From: Proruminimicrobium sp964487915 | Lineage (GTDB): Bacteria > Elusimicrobiota > Endomicrobiia > Endomicrobiales > Endomicrobiaceae | Direction: 5' to 3' | DNA length: 64,000 bases | Assembly: GCA_964487915.1 (NCBI GenBank) | Contig: CAZASN010000006.1 | Coordinates: 42,658 to 106,657, forward strand | Shown here: positions 1-8,464 of the stretch, one piece after another | How positions within the stretch are numbered: the first letter of the stretch is position 1 | Layout: every line of letters begins with the position of its first letter | Position numbers and translations under genes: made by a program | Notes under the pieces: model-generated | Told to the model about the DNA's origin: nothing | Seen by the model: only the letters and a program-made list of their open reading frames with translations | Databases searched by the model: none

Positions 1-750
1 GTACCAAGAATATTTATCGTCTTTGAACCCTCTGCTTTTTTGGGCGCGTACGAAATGTCTGTGCCCGGCGATATTGACGCAAAAATTATAAGTTCCGTAA
101 TATTTTATGCCTTTTGAATTCTTTTTTATCCCGAGTAATTGTTCCGCAAGAGAAACGGGATCGGCGCTTTTCAATGAAAACGATTTCCAATTTTTTGCGT
201 ATCTTGACGGAACAACGATAATTTTGCAGTCATCGGCAGGGACATTTGCAATTATATCGGCATAACCCGCTATATAAGCTGAAAGTATGCTTTTTTGAAT
301 ATTCTGAATGCCGTTGACCGTCCTTTTAATATTTCTGACGCCCTGTTCGCTGTAAAAACCGGGCAGACATTTATAATCTGAAAACGGACCGGGAATCATT
401 GAACCGGCAATCCTTTCCGTTGAAAACGACGGATACATGAGCCCGCCGAAATCTATATTAACGTCAATTCTCAATTTCTTCAAAATTGCGCTTATATCGG
501 GAGTGTGCGGATCGGACGCGAAAGACAAAACCGTCGCCATCAGATAATTCGTCGCGCCTATGGCATTTAAAGTTCTTGCCTGCAGCGTCGCGATTGAAAA
601 AGTCGTATTATCAACCGAATTTTGAAGAATCATCCTGTCTCTGATAAGCTTTGCTATGTTAATCATCATAGCCCAGCTTATCAATAATATCATTGACAAG
701 ACCAGAAAATAAGCAAGCACCTGTCCTTTTCTGTTATTGTTTATTATCAT
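1..750 (-). CDS. TadG-like pilus assembly protein, partial (C-terminus outside window)
   Basis: The minus frame is open for 250 codons from an ATG at 748-750 to the left edge, so the C-terminus lies outside the window. The N-terminus has a short basic segment followed by one hydrophobic helix (about residues 10-32), beginning NNRKGQVLAYFLVLSMI. This is the Gly-Gln-hydrophobic anchor usual in TadE/TadG-type pseudopilins. The rest looks extracytoplasmic and has Cys residues in PADDC and YNFCVN contexts. It overlaps the upstream TadE-like gene by 17 bp. Family and context suggest a minor pilin or assembly factor of a Tad/Flp secretion system; the exact role is inferred. Confidence 0.6.
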   Translation of the reverse strand, partial: MIINNNRKGQVLAYFLVLSMILLISWAMMINIAKLIRDRMILQNSVDNTTFSIATLQARTLNAIGATNYLMATVLSFASDPHTPDISAILKKLRIDVNIDFGGLMYPSFSTERIAGSMIPGPFSDYKCLPGFYSEQGVRNIKRTVNGIQNIQKSILSAYIAGYADIIANVPADDCKIIVVPSRYAKNWKSFSLKSADPVSLAEQLLGIKKNSKGIKYYGTYNFCVNIAGHRHFVRAQKSRGFKDDKYSWY

Positions 751-1261
751 TTCCTATTTTTACAAACCTTTTTGCTCCCGGATATGCTTTATAATAAAAT
801 TCTTCATCCGGAGATTTTATCATTCTGGCTCTTGCCCACTGCGTCCTTGCTCCGTCTGAACCGAACAGACTTGAAAACATAAGTCTCATGTTATATTTAA
901 TTTTTACGTTGTATTTTTTCAGATTTATTCCGGAATGATCTTTTATATCTTTTCCCAAAACAGTCCCGTCCCAATTTGTCGTTTTTGAACCTTCTTCATC
1001 GGACGAATCGCTTATATTGCCTGAACTCAATCCGTTTAAACGAATCATTTTATCTGTAGCTTTTTGCGCGGTCTCTCTTATTTTACCGGATTGCGCTACG
1101 GAAACGGCTCTTACAGCCATAAAAGCGGCTTCGTTGTAAAGAGTATCGTTAACCGCGATAATACATACCTGTATCAGGGCAAACATAAAAACCGTTATAA
1201 TCATTACGGCAATCAATCCTTCAATAAAAGCCTGCCCGTTATTTTTTTTAAATAAACGCAT
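734..1261 (-). CDS. TadE-like pseudopilin
   Basis: This is a 175-residue protein with an N-terminal motif GQAFIEGLIAVMII that leads directly into a single membrane helix, followed by a soluble domain. This is the architecture of TadE-type minor pilins: a prepilin-like site with a conserved Glu at +5, then one transmembrane segment. Its start overlaps the end of the Flp-like gene upstream and its end overlaps the TadG-like gene, so the three are almost certainly translated as one unit. TadE proteins help assemble or prime Flp pili in the inner membrane and periplasm. Sequence shows the architecture; the function is by family. Confidence 0.65.
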   Translation of the reverse strand: MRLFKKNNGQAFIEGLIAVMIITVFMFALIQVCIIAVNDTLYNEAAFMAVRAVSVAQSGKIRETAQKATDKMIRLNGLSSGNISDSSDEEGSKTTNWDGTVLGKDIKDHSGINLKKYNVKIKYNMRLMFSSLFGSDGARTQWARARMIKSPDEEFYYKAYPGAKRFVKIGNDNKQ

Positions 1262-1460
1262 TGATAACTTCCCTTCCGTATCCCAATAAAAAAAATTTGT
1301 ACTGCCAAAGCCAAATAAACAGTTTTATCATGCCGTATGAAGCGGCGAATAAAACTATGACGAATAAAATATATTCCGTCGAAGCCTGCCCTTTTTTATT
1401 TTGTGAGATAAACTTTAACGCGGATTGCGTTTTAAGAGAATGTTGTTTTAATCTGTCCAT
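1248..1460 (-). CDS. Flp-type prepilin
   Basis: This 70-residue protein has the sequence KKGQASTEYILFVIVLF after a basic leader of about 24 residues. That matches the Flp prepilin motif G-X4-E-Y followed by a hydrophobic helix, with cleavage expected after Gly by a TadV/PilD-type peptidase. The leader is longer than in most Flp pilins and the mature part is short. It lies between the secretin gene and the TadE-like gene on the same strand. It may be the major Flp pilin or a Flp-like minor subunit; no second copy is visible. Confidence 0.6.
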   Translation of the reverse strand: MDRLKQHSLKTQSALKFISQNKKGQASTEYILFVIVLFAASYGMIKLFIWLWQYKFFLLGYGREVINAFI

Positions 1461-1493
1461 ATTACGAGTCCGCCGGCATTAAATTTTAAGCGG

Positions 1494-2225
1494 TTATTGC
1501 TCTATTATTTTGGGAGTCACAAAAATCAAAACGTTCGTTTTATTGTCTACTGTTTTTGTATTTTTAAATAAAGTTCCCAATACAGGAATATCAGATAATA
1601 TCGGAACTCCGGAAGTGGTCTTGTCCTTGTAGTTTTCAATAAGTCCGGCTATAACTATCGTCTGCTGGTCTTTAAGGACAACGTTTGATTTGGCCTGTCT
1701 TTTGGCTATATTCGGAAACCCCTGAACGCTGTTTGACCAGTCCAGCCTTGAAAGCTCGGCTTCTATAGTAACATCTATCGTGCCGTCAGGTAAAATTTTC
1801 GGAAGAACTTCGGTTATAATTCCGTATTCTTTCCATTCCACGTTCCCGCCGGATACGCCCGAAACGGCGATCGGAAATTCTCCGCCGACCAAAAATCTGG
1901 CTTTATTGCCGGACTTTGTCACAAGTTTCGGATTTGACAAAACCTGAGCCGCTCCGTTTTCCTGCAGTAATTTTAACGTCGCGCTCAGAGGAGTATATCT
2001 TACCCAATCGTTATATTCTACAAGCGAGGGATATATCGGAGTGCGGTGCGCCCCTTCTATAAACAATTCGCCCGCTGATATTTCATCAACCCATTTTATG
2101 CCGTATTCTTTTGCTTTGTTGTTATTAATCTCGGTAATCTCTATGGATATTTCCACCAGTTTTTCGGCAAACAAATTATGTATGCACAAAAACAACAACA
2201 TCATAACAAAAAAATATTTTCTCAT
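1494..2225 (-). CDS. Short secretin (CpaC/RcpA-like, type II/III secretin domain)
   Basis: A 243-residue protein with a cleavable signal peptide (about residues 1-20, ending LFAEK) followed almost directly by a secretin core. Typical secretin elements are visible: VLSNPKLVTKSGNKA near residue 95, and a C-terminal stretch with LKDQQTIVIAGLI, SGVPILSDIPVLGTLF and LIFVTPKI. Full secretins are 450 residues or more with N-terminal N domains; here these are almost absent. It should form, or contribute to, the outer-membrane pore of the Tad pilus. The start is 3 bp after the gcvT stop, with an AAGG-type ribosome site inside gcvT, so it is coupled to a metabolic gene, which is odd for a pilus cluster. 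Confidence 0.7.
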   Translation of the reverse strand: MRKYFFVMMLLFLCIHNLFAEKLVEISIEITEINNNKAKEYGIKWVDEISAGELFIEGAHRTPIYPSLVEYNDWVRYTPLSATLKLLQENGAAQVLSNPKLVTKSGNKARFLVGGEFPIAVSGVSGGNVEWKEYGIITEVLPKILPDGTIDVTIEAELSRLDWSNSVQGFPNIAKRQAKSNVVLKDQQTIVIAGLIENYKDKTTSGVPILSDIPVLGTLFKNTKTVDNKTNVLIFVTPKIIEQ

Positions 2226-2228
2226 TTT

Positions 2229-3287
2229 TCACCTTCTGTAAAATGGTTTTTGAACTATCTTAATATTTCTTAAATTATTATGGATATTTATCTGCAAAGG
2301 TTTTGTTTCATCCGTATTAAAATCAATAAGGGCAAGCCCTATCGCTTTTTTAAAAGTGGGAGAAAACGTGCCGCTTGTTACGTATCCTATTTCTTTGCCG
2401 TCAGAAAATACTTTATTGCCGTTTCTCGCTATTGAGCCTTCGCATATAAACGCTATTGATTTTTTTGATATTTTATTTTTATCAAGGGAGTTTTTGCCTA
2501 TAAAATCTTTACTCCAGCATATTGTTTTTTCAAATCCGGCGTCAAGCGGCGTAATGTTTTCGTCTATCTCATGCCCGTGCAAAGGCATGCACGCTTCAAG
2601 ACGCAGCGTATCCCTGCATCCCAGACCGCACGGTTTTGCTCCGAGTTCAGTCAGTTTATTCCATATAAAAGAAGCCTTATCTTTTGAAACAAAAATTTCA
2701 AAGCCGTCTTCGCCCGTATAGCCCGTTCTTGCTATTTTTGAAAATCGGGCTGACATATTTTTAAATTTTATGTCTCTGCCGGTAAAATATTTCATATCTG
2801 AAATATTTTCTTCAATTATGTTTGAAATAATTTCAACGGATTTTGGCCCCTGAAGCGCCAGAAGACAAATTTCGGAACTGATATTTTTAATATCGGTATC
2901 TCCTGTTTTATGGTCATTAAGCCATTTAAAATCTTTATCAAGATTTCCGGCGTTTACAACAACCATATAATAATTTTCAAAATTGTAAACTATGATGTCG
3001 TCTTTAATTCCGCCTTCATTATTTAAAAGCATTGAATATCTTGCTTTGTATAAAGGCAGATCTGACATTTTTGAAATCGTTACGTAATCAAGAAATTTTC
3101 CGGCGTCAGAGCCTGAAATTATAAACGTTCCCATATGCGAAGTGTCAAAAATTCCGGCTTTTGCTCTTACGGCGTTATGCTCTTCAATAATTGAAGTATA
3201 CATAACCGGCATATCCCATCCGCCGAATTCGGTAAATTTTGCGTTTAATTTTTTGTGTTCTTCATAAAGAGGCGTCTGTTTTAACAT
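2229..3287 (-). CDS. gcvT: Aminomethyltransferase, glycine cleavage T protein
   Basis: At 352 residues it is close to the usual length. It opens with TPLYEEHKKLNAKFTEFGGWDMPVMYTSIIEEH, as T proteins do (LYxxH, FxGWxMPxxY). It also contains FDTSHMGTF, the folate-region ARTGYTGEDGFEIF, and GLGCRDTLRLEACMPLHGHEI. The enzyme takes the aminomethyl group from lipoylated H protein, passes the one-carbon unit to tetrahydrofolate and releases ammonia. lpd (L protein) lies just upstream and lipA further along, but gcvH and gcvP are not in the window. The secretin gene follows after 3 bp. Confidence 0.93.
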   Translation of the reverse strand: MLKQTPLYEEHKKLNAKFTEFGGWDMPVMYTSIIEEHNAVRAKAGIFDTSHMGTFIISGSDAGKFLDYVTISKMSDLPLYKARYSMLLNNEGGIKDDIIVYNFENYYMVVVNAGNLDKDFKWLNDHKTGDTDIKNISSEICLLALQGPKSVEIISNIIEENISDMKYFTGRDIKFKNMSARFSKIARTGYTGEDGFEIFVSKDKASFIWNKLTELGAKPCGLGCRDTLRLEACMPLHGHEIDENITPLDAGFEKTICWSKDFIGKNSLDKNKISKKSIAFICEGSIARNGNKVFSDGKEIGYVTSGTFSPTFKKAIGLALIDFNTDETKPLQINIHNNLRNIKIVQKPFYRR

Positions 3288-3339
3288 GATGTTTTTCCTT
3301 TAATTTATATCTTTTTAATTTTTAACGTTTGTGCTTTTA

Positions 3340-3456
3340 GCCATTGATTATTTTGAACGAGATGAAGAATTTTTCGACCGTAGTGTACGTAAGTAAAACG
3401 GAGCAAACGGTACATAAGGAAGAAAAATTCAAAATCGCAATCAAAAGAACAATGGC
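3340..3456. repeat. 117-bp imperfect inverted repeat between lpd and gcvT
   Basis: The ends GCCATTG and CAATGGC are exact complements. Inside them further complementary pairs nest in order: GATTATTTTGAA with TTCAAAATCGCAATC, GAATTTTTC with GAAAAATTC, and ACCGT with ACGGT. The element directly abuts the lpd stop codon. It could be a transcript-stabilising or terminating hairpin between the two genes, or a short non-autonomous (MITE-like) insertion. No flanking target duplication is obvious. Confidence 0.55.
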
Positions 3457-3457
3457 G

Positions 3458-4777
3458 TTATAAAATACTTGGAAGCTCAGTGCACTTACCCAAAGCCTGA
3501 TGACAGGCGTTTAAAATCATCTCGGAAAGTCCCGGATGAAAAAACATATTTTTTGATAAATCGTCTACTGTATTTTTATTCTGCACGATCACGGATGCGA
3601 CGTCTATAAGTTCGTCGGCGTTTGCGCCTATAATCCATACGGCAAGTATTCTTCCGGTTTTTTTGTCAACAGTCGCTTTTACAAAACCCGTTCTTTGCCC
3701 TTCCATCTGGGCTCTTGCCGAAGCGGCAAAAGGAAATTTACCGTAAAGTATTTCGCCGTATTCGTTAAAATCGTTTGCTTTTACCGAAGCTGCCGGCGGA
3801 TATGAGAAGACTGCTTTTGGAATAACAAATTCGCCCGAGTTTGCAGTATTTTCGGCAATATTTAATCCGTCCTGCTGGGCCGTATATGCGAGAAAATTTT
3901 TACCGGTTATATCGCCTGCGGCGAAAATATTGTCATTATTTGTCGTTCCGTTTTGTTTCACGGGTATATAATTTTTAGCGTCCGTTTGAAGCCCCGCGTT
4001 TTTTACTTTAAGCGCGTCGGCCGTTGACTGTCTTCCGGTTACCACAAGAACCTTGTCAAACAAATCAGCGTCTTTCAAAGCGTCTTTGCAGCCGGTTTCA
4101 ACCGTAACGCCCTGCCTTTGAAGATTTTTTGTGATTTCTGCGGCGATTTCAGCGTCTTCGCCGGGCATAAGCTGGGGAAGAATTTCTCTTAAAGTTATTT
4201 CAGAACCGAACGCCGAATATATCGTTGAAAGTTCTATTCCTATGGCTCCGCCGCCTATCACGAGCATTTTTTTTGGAAGTTCTTTTAATAAAAGTGCGTC
4301 CGTTGAATCTATAAATTTATCATGGTCTATTAAAACGCCGGGGATTGATTTTGACGCTGAACCCGACGCGATCACTATTTTACCGGCGGAATATTCGGTT
4401 CCGTTTACCGTTACCGAAGAATCCGACGAAAAAGAAGCCTCGCCTTTTATTATTTCTATTTCATAGCTTTCAATCATTCTTTGAAGGGATTTTCTTAAAT
4501 TTTCAATGAATTTGTTTTTCTTTGCCATTATATCCTGAAAATTTAACTGCACGGGAGAAGTTTTTATGCCGTATTCGCAGGCTTTTGATACCGTATTTTT
4601 TAATTTCAGAGACTGCCACAAAAATTTTGTCGGTATGCATCCGCAGTTAAGGCATGTTCCGCCTATTTCGTTTTTTTCAATAAGAGCGGTTTTACTGCCC
4701 AGCTGGGCAAATCTTACGGCGCAGGTATATCCGGCGGGGCCTGCTCCGATAACGATGACGTCGTATTTCTTATCCAT
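3458..4777 (-). CDS. lpd: Dihydrolipoamide dehydrogenase
   Basis: This is a class I flavin disulfide reductase of 439 residues. Visible elements are the FAD-binding VIVIGAGPAGYTCA at the N-terminus, the redox disulfide GGTCLNCGCIPTK, the NAD-binding MLVIGGGAIGIELS, and the second FAD motif NIFAAGDITG. The C-terminal catalytic FHPGLSE carries the His and Glu pair, written HP-GLSE rather than the usual HPHPTLSE. It reoxidises lipoyl-protein dithiols with NAD+. With gcvT next door it is most likely the L protein of glycine cleavage, though it could also serve other lipoyl complexes. It overlaps the end of proS by 8 bp. Confidence 0.9.
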   Translation of the reverse strand: MDKKYDVIVIGAGPAGYTCAVRFAQLGSKTALIEKNEIGGTCLNCGCIPTKFLWQSLKLKNTVSKACEYGIKTSPVQLNFQDIMAKKNKFIENLRKSLQRMIESYEIEIIKGEASFSSDSSVTVNGTEYSAGKIVIASGSASKSIPGVLIDHDKFIDSTDALLLKELPKKMLVIGGGAIGIELSTIYSAFGSEITLREILPQLMPGEDAEIAAEITKNLQRQGVTVETGCKDALKDADLFDKVLVVTGRQSTADALKVKNAGLQTDAKNYIPVKQNGTTNNDNIFAAGDITGKNFLAYTAQQDGLNIAENTANSGEFVIPKAVFSYPPAASVKANDFNEYGEILYGKFPFAASARAQMEGQRTGFVKATVDKKTGRILAVWIIGANADELIDVASVIVQNKNTVDDLSKNMFFHPGLSEMILNACHQALGKCTELPSIL

Positions 4778-6500
4778 TTTTCAAACTTTCTTGAATTTTT
4801 GATTTTATATATTCAACGATTTTATCCGTTTTTATTATTTCGGCTTTCGTTTTATCGTCTTTTCTAGCCTTAAATTCAACGTTACCGTCTTTAAGATTTT
4901 TTTCGCCGACCGTAATTCTAAAAGGTATTCCCATTAAATCGGCGTCTTTAAATTTGATTCCGGCCCTTTCGTCGCGGTCATCAAGCAAAACTTCAATTTT
5001 ATCTTTTTTAAGCTGTTTATATATTTCTTCGGCTGTTTTCTTAATCGCCTCATTGTTAAAATCAACCGGCACTATTGAAACTTTATACGGCGCAAGCGAA
5101 ACCGGCCATATTATTCCGTTCTCGTCATACGACTGTTCTATAGTGGCGGCAAGGATTCTTGTTACTCCTATTCCGTAACAGCCCATCACCATAAAATTTT
5201 CTTTGCCCTGCGCGTCAAGATAAGTCGCTTTCATTGATTTTGAATATTTTGTCCCCAGTTTAAAAACATGCCCTATTTCAATTCCTCTTGAAAACTGCAG
5301 TTTTTCTTTTTTGCATCTGGGGCAAATATCCCCTTTTACGACCGTTCTTATATCGGCGGTAATGTCGGCTTTAAAATCTCTGTTTATGTTGACGTTTTTA
5401 ATATGCTTATCGTCTTTGTTTGCTCCGATAACGGCGTTTACAATATTTCCAACCGCATAATCGGCTAATATTTTTACCTGTTTTTTTAAATTAACCGGCC
5501 CTGCAAAACCGACTTTTGCGCCGGTTACTTCCTGTATTATTTCAGGCGAGGCAAGTTCCAGTTCATTGCAGCCTAAAAGCGACTGAAGTTTTGATTCATT
5601 AACGTCATGGTCGCCTCTTACAAGAACGGCTACGGGCGTACCGTCTGCGACATATATCATAGTTTTTATAAATTTCCGCTCTGTAGACGATAAAAATTTA
5701 GCAACGTCTGCAACCGAACCTATATTAGGGGTAAAAACCTCTTCCATATCTGGCATCGGCTCCGAATTTTCTTTTTTTTCATATTTTATGCATTCGGCTT
5801 TTTCGGAATTTGCGCCGTATCCGCAGTTGCACCATGCGATTTCTTCTTCGCCCGTATCGGCAAGCACCATAAATTCGTGCGAAAAATTTCCGCCTATGGC
5901 GCCTGATGACGCTTCAACGACTCTGTATTTAAAACCGCATCTTTTGCATATATTTTCATAAGCTTCGTAAACTCGTTTATAGTATTTTTCCAAGTCAGCT
6001 TCATCCGCGTGGAACGAATAAGCGTCTTTCATCATAAATTCTCTGGCTCTCATAACGCCGAATCTAGGTCTTATTTCGTCTCTGAATTTCATGCCGAACT
6101 GGTACAGCATCAAAGGCAGCTGCCTGTATGAGCTTACGTCGTTTCTCACTACGTTTGTTATGCCTTCCTCATGCGTCGGCGCAAGGCAGAATTCTGCGTC
6201 TTTTCTGTCTTTAAGTCTGAATAATTCTTTGCCGTAAACGTTCCATCTGCCCGTTTCAATCCACAAATCTTTCGGCAAAAGCAGCGGAAGGCGGACTTCC
6301 TGCCCGTCTATATTATCCATTTCTTCTCTTATTATGGTTATTACGTTTTCAAGAGTTTTCAGCCCGGTCGGCAGCAGTTCAAAAAATCCGCTGGCAAGTT
6401 TTCTTATCATTCCGGAACGAACCATCAATTTCGCGGAAATATTGTCCATATCCGAAGGAGCTTCTTTCAATGTCGGTATAAAAGCTTTTGAAAAATACAT
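4770..6500 (-). CDS. proS: Prolyl-tRNA synthetase
   Basis: A 576-residue class II synthetase of the bacterial (ProS type 1) form, which carries an editing insertion between motifs 2 and 3. The start MYFSKAFIPTLKEAP, motif RPRFGVMRAREFMMKDAYSFH, the editing region around FIKTMIYVADGTPVAVLVRGDH, and GCYGIGVTRILAATIEQ are all recognisable. It charges tRNA-Pro and deacylates mis-charged Ala-tRNA-Pro. The gene is first in the minus-strand run leading into lpd and gcvT, with which it overlaps. An AGAGGA ribosome site precedes the ATG. Confidence 0.95.
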   Translation of the reverse strand: MYFSKAFIPTLKEAPSDMDNISAKLMVRSGMIRKLASGFFELLPTGLKTLENVITIIREEMDNIDGQEVRLPLLLPKDLWIETGRWNVYGKELFRLKDRKDAEFCLAPTHEEGITNVVRNDVSSYRQLPLMLYQFGMKFRDEIRPRFGVMRAREFMMKDAYSFHADEADLEKYYKRVYEAYENICKRCGFKYRVVEASSGAIGGNFSHEFMVLADTGEEEIAWCNCGYGANSEKAECIKYEKKENSEPMPDMEEVFTPNIGSVADVAKFLSSTERKFIKTMIYVADGTPVAVLVRGDHDVNESKLQSLLGCNELELASPEIIQEVTGAKVGFAGPVNLKKQVKILADYAVGNIVNAVIGANKDDKHIKNVNINRDFKADITADIRTVVKGDICPRCKKEKLQFSRGIEIGHVFKLGTKYSKSMKATYLDAQGKENFMVMGCYGIGVTRILAATIEQSYDENGIIWPVSLAPYKVSIVPVDFNNEAIKKTAEEIYKQLKKDKIEVLLDDRDERAGIKFKDADLMGIPFRITVGEKNLKDGNVEFKARKDDKTKAEIIKTDKIVEYIKSKIQESLKNG

Positions 6501-6638
6501 AAATATCCTCTTTTCGTTGTTTTTAGATTGTTAATTTTATCATTTTTTATTGATTTTCACTAGTCCGGAAAACGCGCCGGCTTTCAAAAACAGAATAAAT
6601 TTTATATCATAGACCGAAATATATATCAGGAGGGGCAT

Positions 6639-7217
6639 ATGAAAGTCGTCGCTTTTAACTGCAGTCCCAGAAAAGACGGCAATACTTCAATTCTTATAAA
6701 TACCGTGTTTAAAGAACTTGAAAAACATAATATTGAAACAAAACAAATACAGTTCGGCCCGCAAAAAGTATCAGGATGCATAGCATGTTACCAATGCGTA
6801 AAAAATAAAGATAAAAAATGCGTATTAAAAGACGATATAGTAAATGACTGCATAGCGGAAATGGATAAAGCCGACGGAATTATAATAGGCTCTCCCGTTT
6901 ATTTCGCCAACATAACGCCTATTGCGGCTTCTTTAATATGCAGAGCCGGCATGGTTTCAAGGGCAAACGGTTCAATGCTGGCAAGAAAAGTCGGAGCAGG
7001 AATAGTTTCATTAAGAAGAGCGGGAGCTCTGCACGCCTTTAATTCAATTAACAACTTTTTTACAATATTGGAAATGACAGTAGTAAGTTCAAATTACTGG
7101 AATATGGGTTTGGGCAAACAGCCCGGCGACGTTTTAAAAGATGAGGAAGGTTTGCAAATAATGGCAAAACTCGGCGAAAATATGGCATGGCTTTTAAATA
7201 AAACGGGGAATAAATAA
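6639..7217 (+). CDS. Flavodoxin-fold NAD(P)H-dependent FMN reductase family protein
   Basis: A 192-residue protein starting MKVVAFNCSPRKDGNTSIL, the FMN phosphate-binding loop of the WrbA/iron-sulfur-flavoprotein group (SPR-x-GNT). It then has GCIACYQCVKNKDKKC, a Cys-rich stretch usual in this subgroup that may bind a cluster or simply be structural, and IIIGSPVYFANI, the second FMN contact. A strong AGGAGG site lies 6-7 bases before the start. It is divergent from proS and one base before the next gene, so the two are probably cotranscribed. It likely catalyses flavin-dependent reduction; the physiological substrate cannot be read from sequence. Confidence 0.8.
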   Translation: MKVVAFNCSPRKDGNTSILINTVFKELEKHNIETKQIQFGPQKVSGCIACYQCVKNKDKKCVLKDDIVNDCIAEMDKADGIIIGSPVYFANITPIAASLICRAGMVSRANGSMLARKVGAGIVSLRRAGALHAFNSINNFFTILEMTVVSSNYWNMGLGKQPGDVLKDEEGLQIMAKLGENMAWLLNKTGNK

Positions 7218-7218
7218 A

Positions 7219-7731
7219 ATGAAATATCTTTTAACGCTTTTTACTATTTTGACGTTTGTCTCAGTTTCTTTTGCGCAGCAGCAAGCCGCAAATAACAGGC
7301 TTTTTATTATAGAAAGAAGCAAAAACGCAAATGTCGTATGTTATGACGCAAATATGACAAAAGACGGAAAAATTGATAAAGAAAAACCGGTTGACGCATA
7401 TTGGATTATGTATGCCGAAAACGCCGGCAGGGAAGAAATAAGCGCTTTTGAAAAAAGAGCGTACGGTTTTAAAATAAACTATAACGAAAGCGCAAAAGAT
7501 TTTGATTTTTCGTTAAAAGCCGTTGAAAATAAGAATATGAATATAATTATGGTGGACGGAAACCCTAAAGTCAAAATAATTATAAATAATACGGAATCTT
7601 ATTTAAATAAGGTATACATTCAGTCAAAAGACGGCCCTTTGGGAATACCTAAAGTGTATTACTACGTATTGTACGGAACAACAATCGCTTCAAATGAAAA
7701 TATTGAAGAAAAAATCATATTGAAAAAATAG
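7219..7731 (+). CDS. Secreted DUF4833-type protein
   Basis: 170 residues with a clear signal peptide (MKYLLTLFTILTFVSVSFAQ). The mature part starts with NRLFIIERSKNANVVCYDAN, followed by PVDAYWIMYAE. This wording resembles the DUF4833 family of small exported proteins of unknown function. No catalytic motif is evident. It begins one base after the flavoprotein stop and is probably in the same operon. It should be periplasmic or attached to the outer membrane; the family assignment is from memory of the pattern, not a search. Confidence 0.65.
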   Translation: MKYLLTLFTILTFVSVSFAQQQAANNRLFIIERSKNANVVCYDANMTKDGKIDKEKPVDAYWIMYAENAGREEISAFEKRAYGFKINYNESAKDFDFSLKAVENKNMNIIMVDGNPKVKIIINNTESYLNKVYIQSKDGPLGIPKVYYYVLYGTTIASNENIEEKIILKK

Positions 7732-7787
7732 TTAATTTATGTTAGACTTATTATGCGAAGATGGGATATATACCTAAGAGGACGTAT

Positions 7788-8171
7788 ATGAAGAAAAAGA
7801 AAAGAGGTTTTTCTCTATCGGAACTTGTTGTAACACTTGTTATGGTTGCTATTCTTGCAATCATAGGTTTACCTATTTACAGAGGATACGTAAAAAAAGG
7901 CATCGCCACTGAAGGAAAGGCGCTTTTGGGCGAAATTAACGCCGCCCAGCAGATATATTATACAAGACACGGTCAGTATTACGCGGGATCCGTAGGCCAG
8001 ACTTTCGGCGGAGCATTCGGCGTTGACGCCAGAAGGAATAAGTATTTCACATCTTATAATCTTTCTACCGATGCGCAGACGTTTACAGCCACAACGAATT
8101 CTAAAGACGGAACCCAGAGTTTAACTTTGGTCGGAAGTTTCACTACCGATCCGAAATTGATTGAAAGGTAA
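7788..8171 (+). CDS. Type IV pilin / pseudopilin
   Basis: I place the start at 7788 because AAGAGGA sits 5 bases upstream. The in-frame ATG at 7761 has no such site and would lengthen the leader. The product then begins MKKKKRG, with prepilin peptidase cleavage expected before FSLSELVVTLVMVAILAIIG. Glu5 of the mature protein is present. The rest (ALLGEINAAQQIYYTRHGQYY, a FGVDARRNKYF segment) is the compact one-subdomain form seen in Elusimicrobiota pilins and in GspG/PilE-like subunits. A strong terminator follows. It is separate from the Tad-type pilus genes at the left end, so the organism probably has two fibre systems. Confidence 0.85.
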   Translation: MKKKKRGFSLSELVVTLVMVAILAIIGLPIYRGYVKKGIATEGKALLGEINAAQQIYYTRHGQYYAGSVGQTFGGAFGVDARRNKYFTSYNLSTDAQTFTATTNSKDGTQSLTLVGSFTTDPKLIER

Positions 8172-8190
8172 GTTAATTAAAAGATATAAT

Positions 8191-8227
8191 AAAAAACAAG
8201 AAGTCTCTTATTCTTGTTTTTTATTTT
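8191..8227 (+). terminator. Rho-independent terminator after the pilin gene
   Basis: AAAAACAAGAA and TTCTTGTTTTT form an 11-bp A/T-rich stem around the loop GTCTCTTA, and the T-run continues into TTATTTT. It sits 20 bp after the pilin stop and 12 bp before the tRNA. Confidence 0.75.
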
Positions 8228-8238
8228 GTCGTTGAAAT

Positions 8239-8326
8239 GGAGAGGTGGCCGAGTTGGTTTAAGGCGGCAGTCTCGAAAACTGCTATACGGGAAACCGTAT
8301 CGGGGGTTCGAATCCCCCCTTCTCCG
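8239..8326 (+). tRNA. tRNA-Ser (anticodon CGA)
   Basis: The acceptor stem GGAGAGG pairs with CTTCTCC (one G-U), followed by discriminator G at 8326. The anticodon arm GCAGT-CTCGAAA-ACTGC gives anticodon CGA, which reads UCG. There is a long variable arm (TATACGG/CCGTATC region) as expected for a class II Ser tRNA, and the T arm GGGGGTTCGAATCCCCC is intact. CCA is not encoded. An AT-richer accessory block starts about 140 bp downstream, consistent with use of this tRNA as an integration landmark, but I found no repeated copy of its 3' end. Confidence 0.95.
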
Positions 8327-8464
8327 CTTTTTACTTCGTCTTTTGGTTTTATACTTTGTTTCTCAGTGGTTCGGGTACCTCCGGCTCCGCCTCTTAACAG
8401 TACACGCTCACCACTTCGTGCCTCGTCTAAAATCAAAATACTGTGTAAAACTTGGAACAAATAA

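Noticed and set aside
3288..3457. Glycine riboswitch upstream of gcvT
   Set aside because: The spacer is occupied by an inverted repeat and lacks the conserved glycine aptamer pattern.
8221..8460. Minus-strand 79-codon frame opposite tRNA-Ser, containing GGIRTPDTVSRIAVFETAAL
   Set aside because: It is the antisense of the tRNA-Ser gene, a well-known source of false protein annotations, and has no ribosome site.
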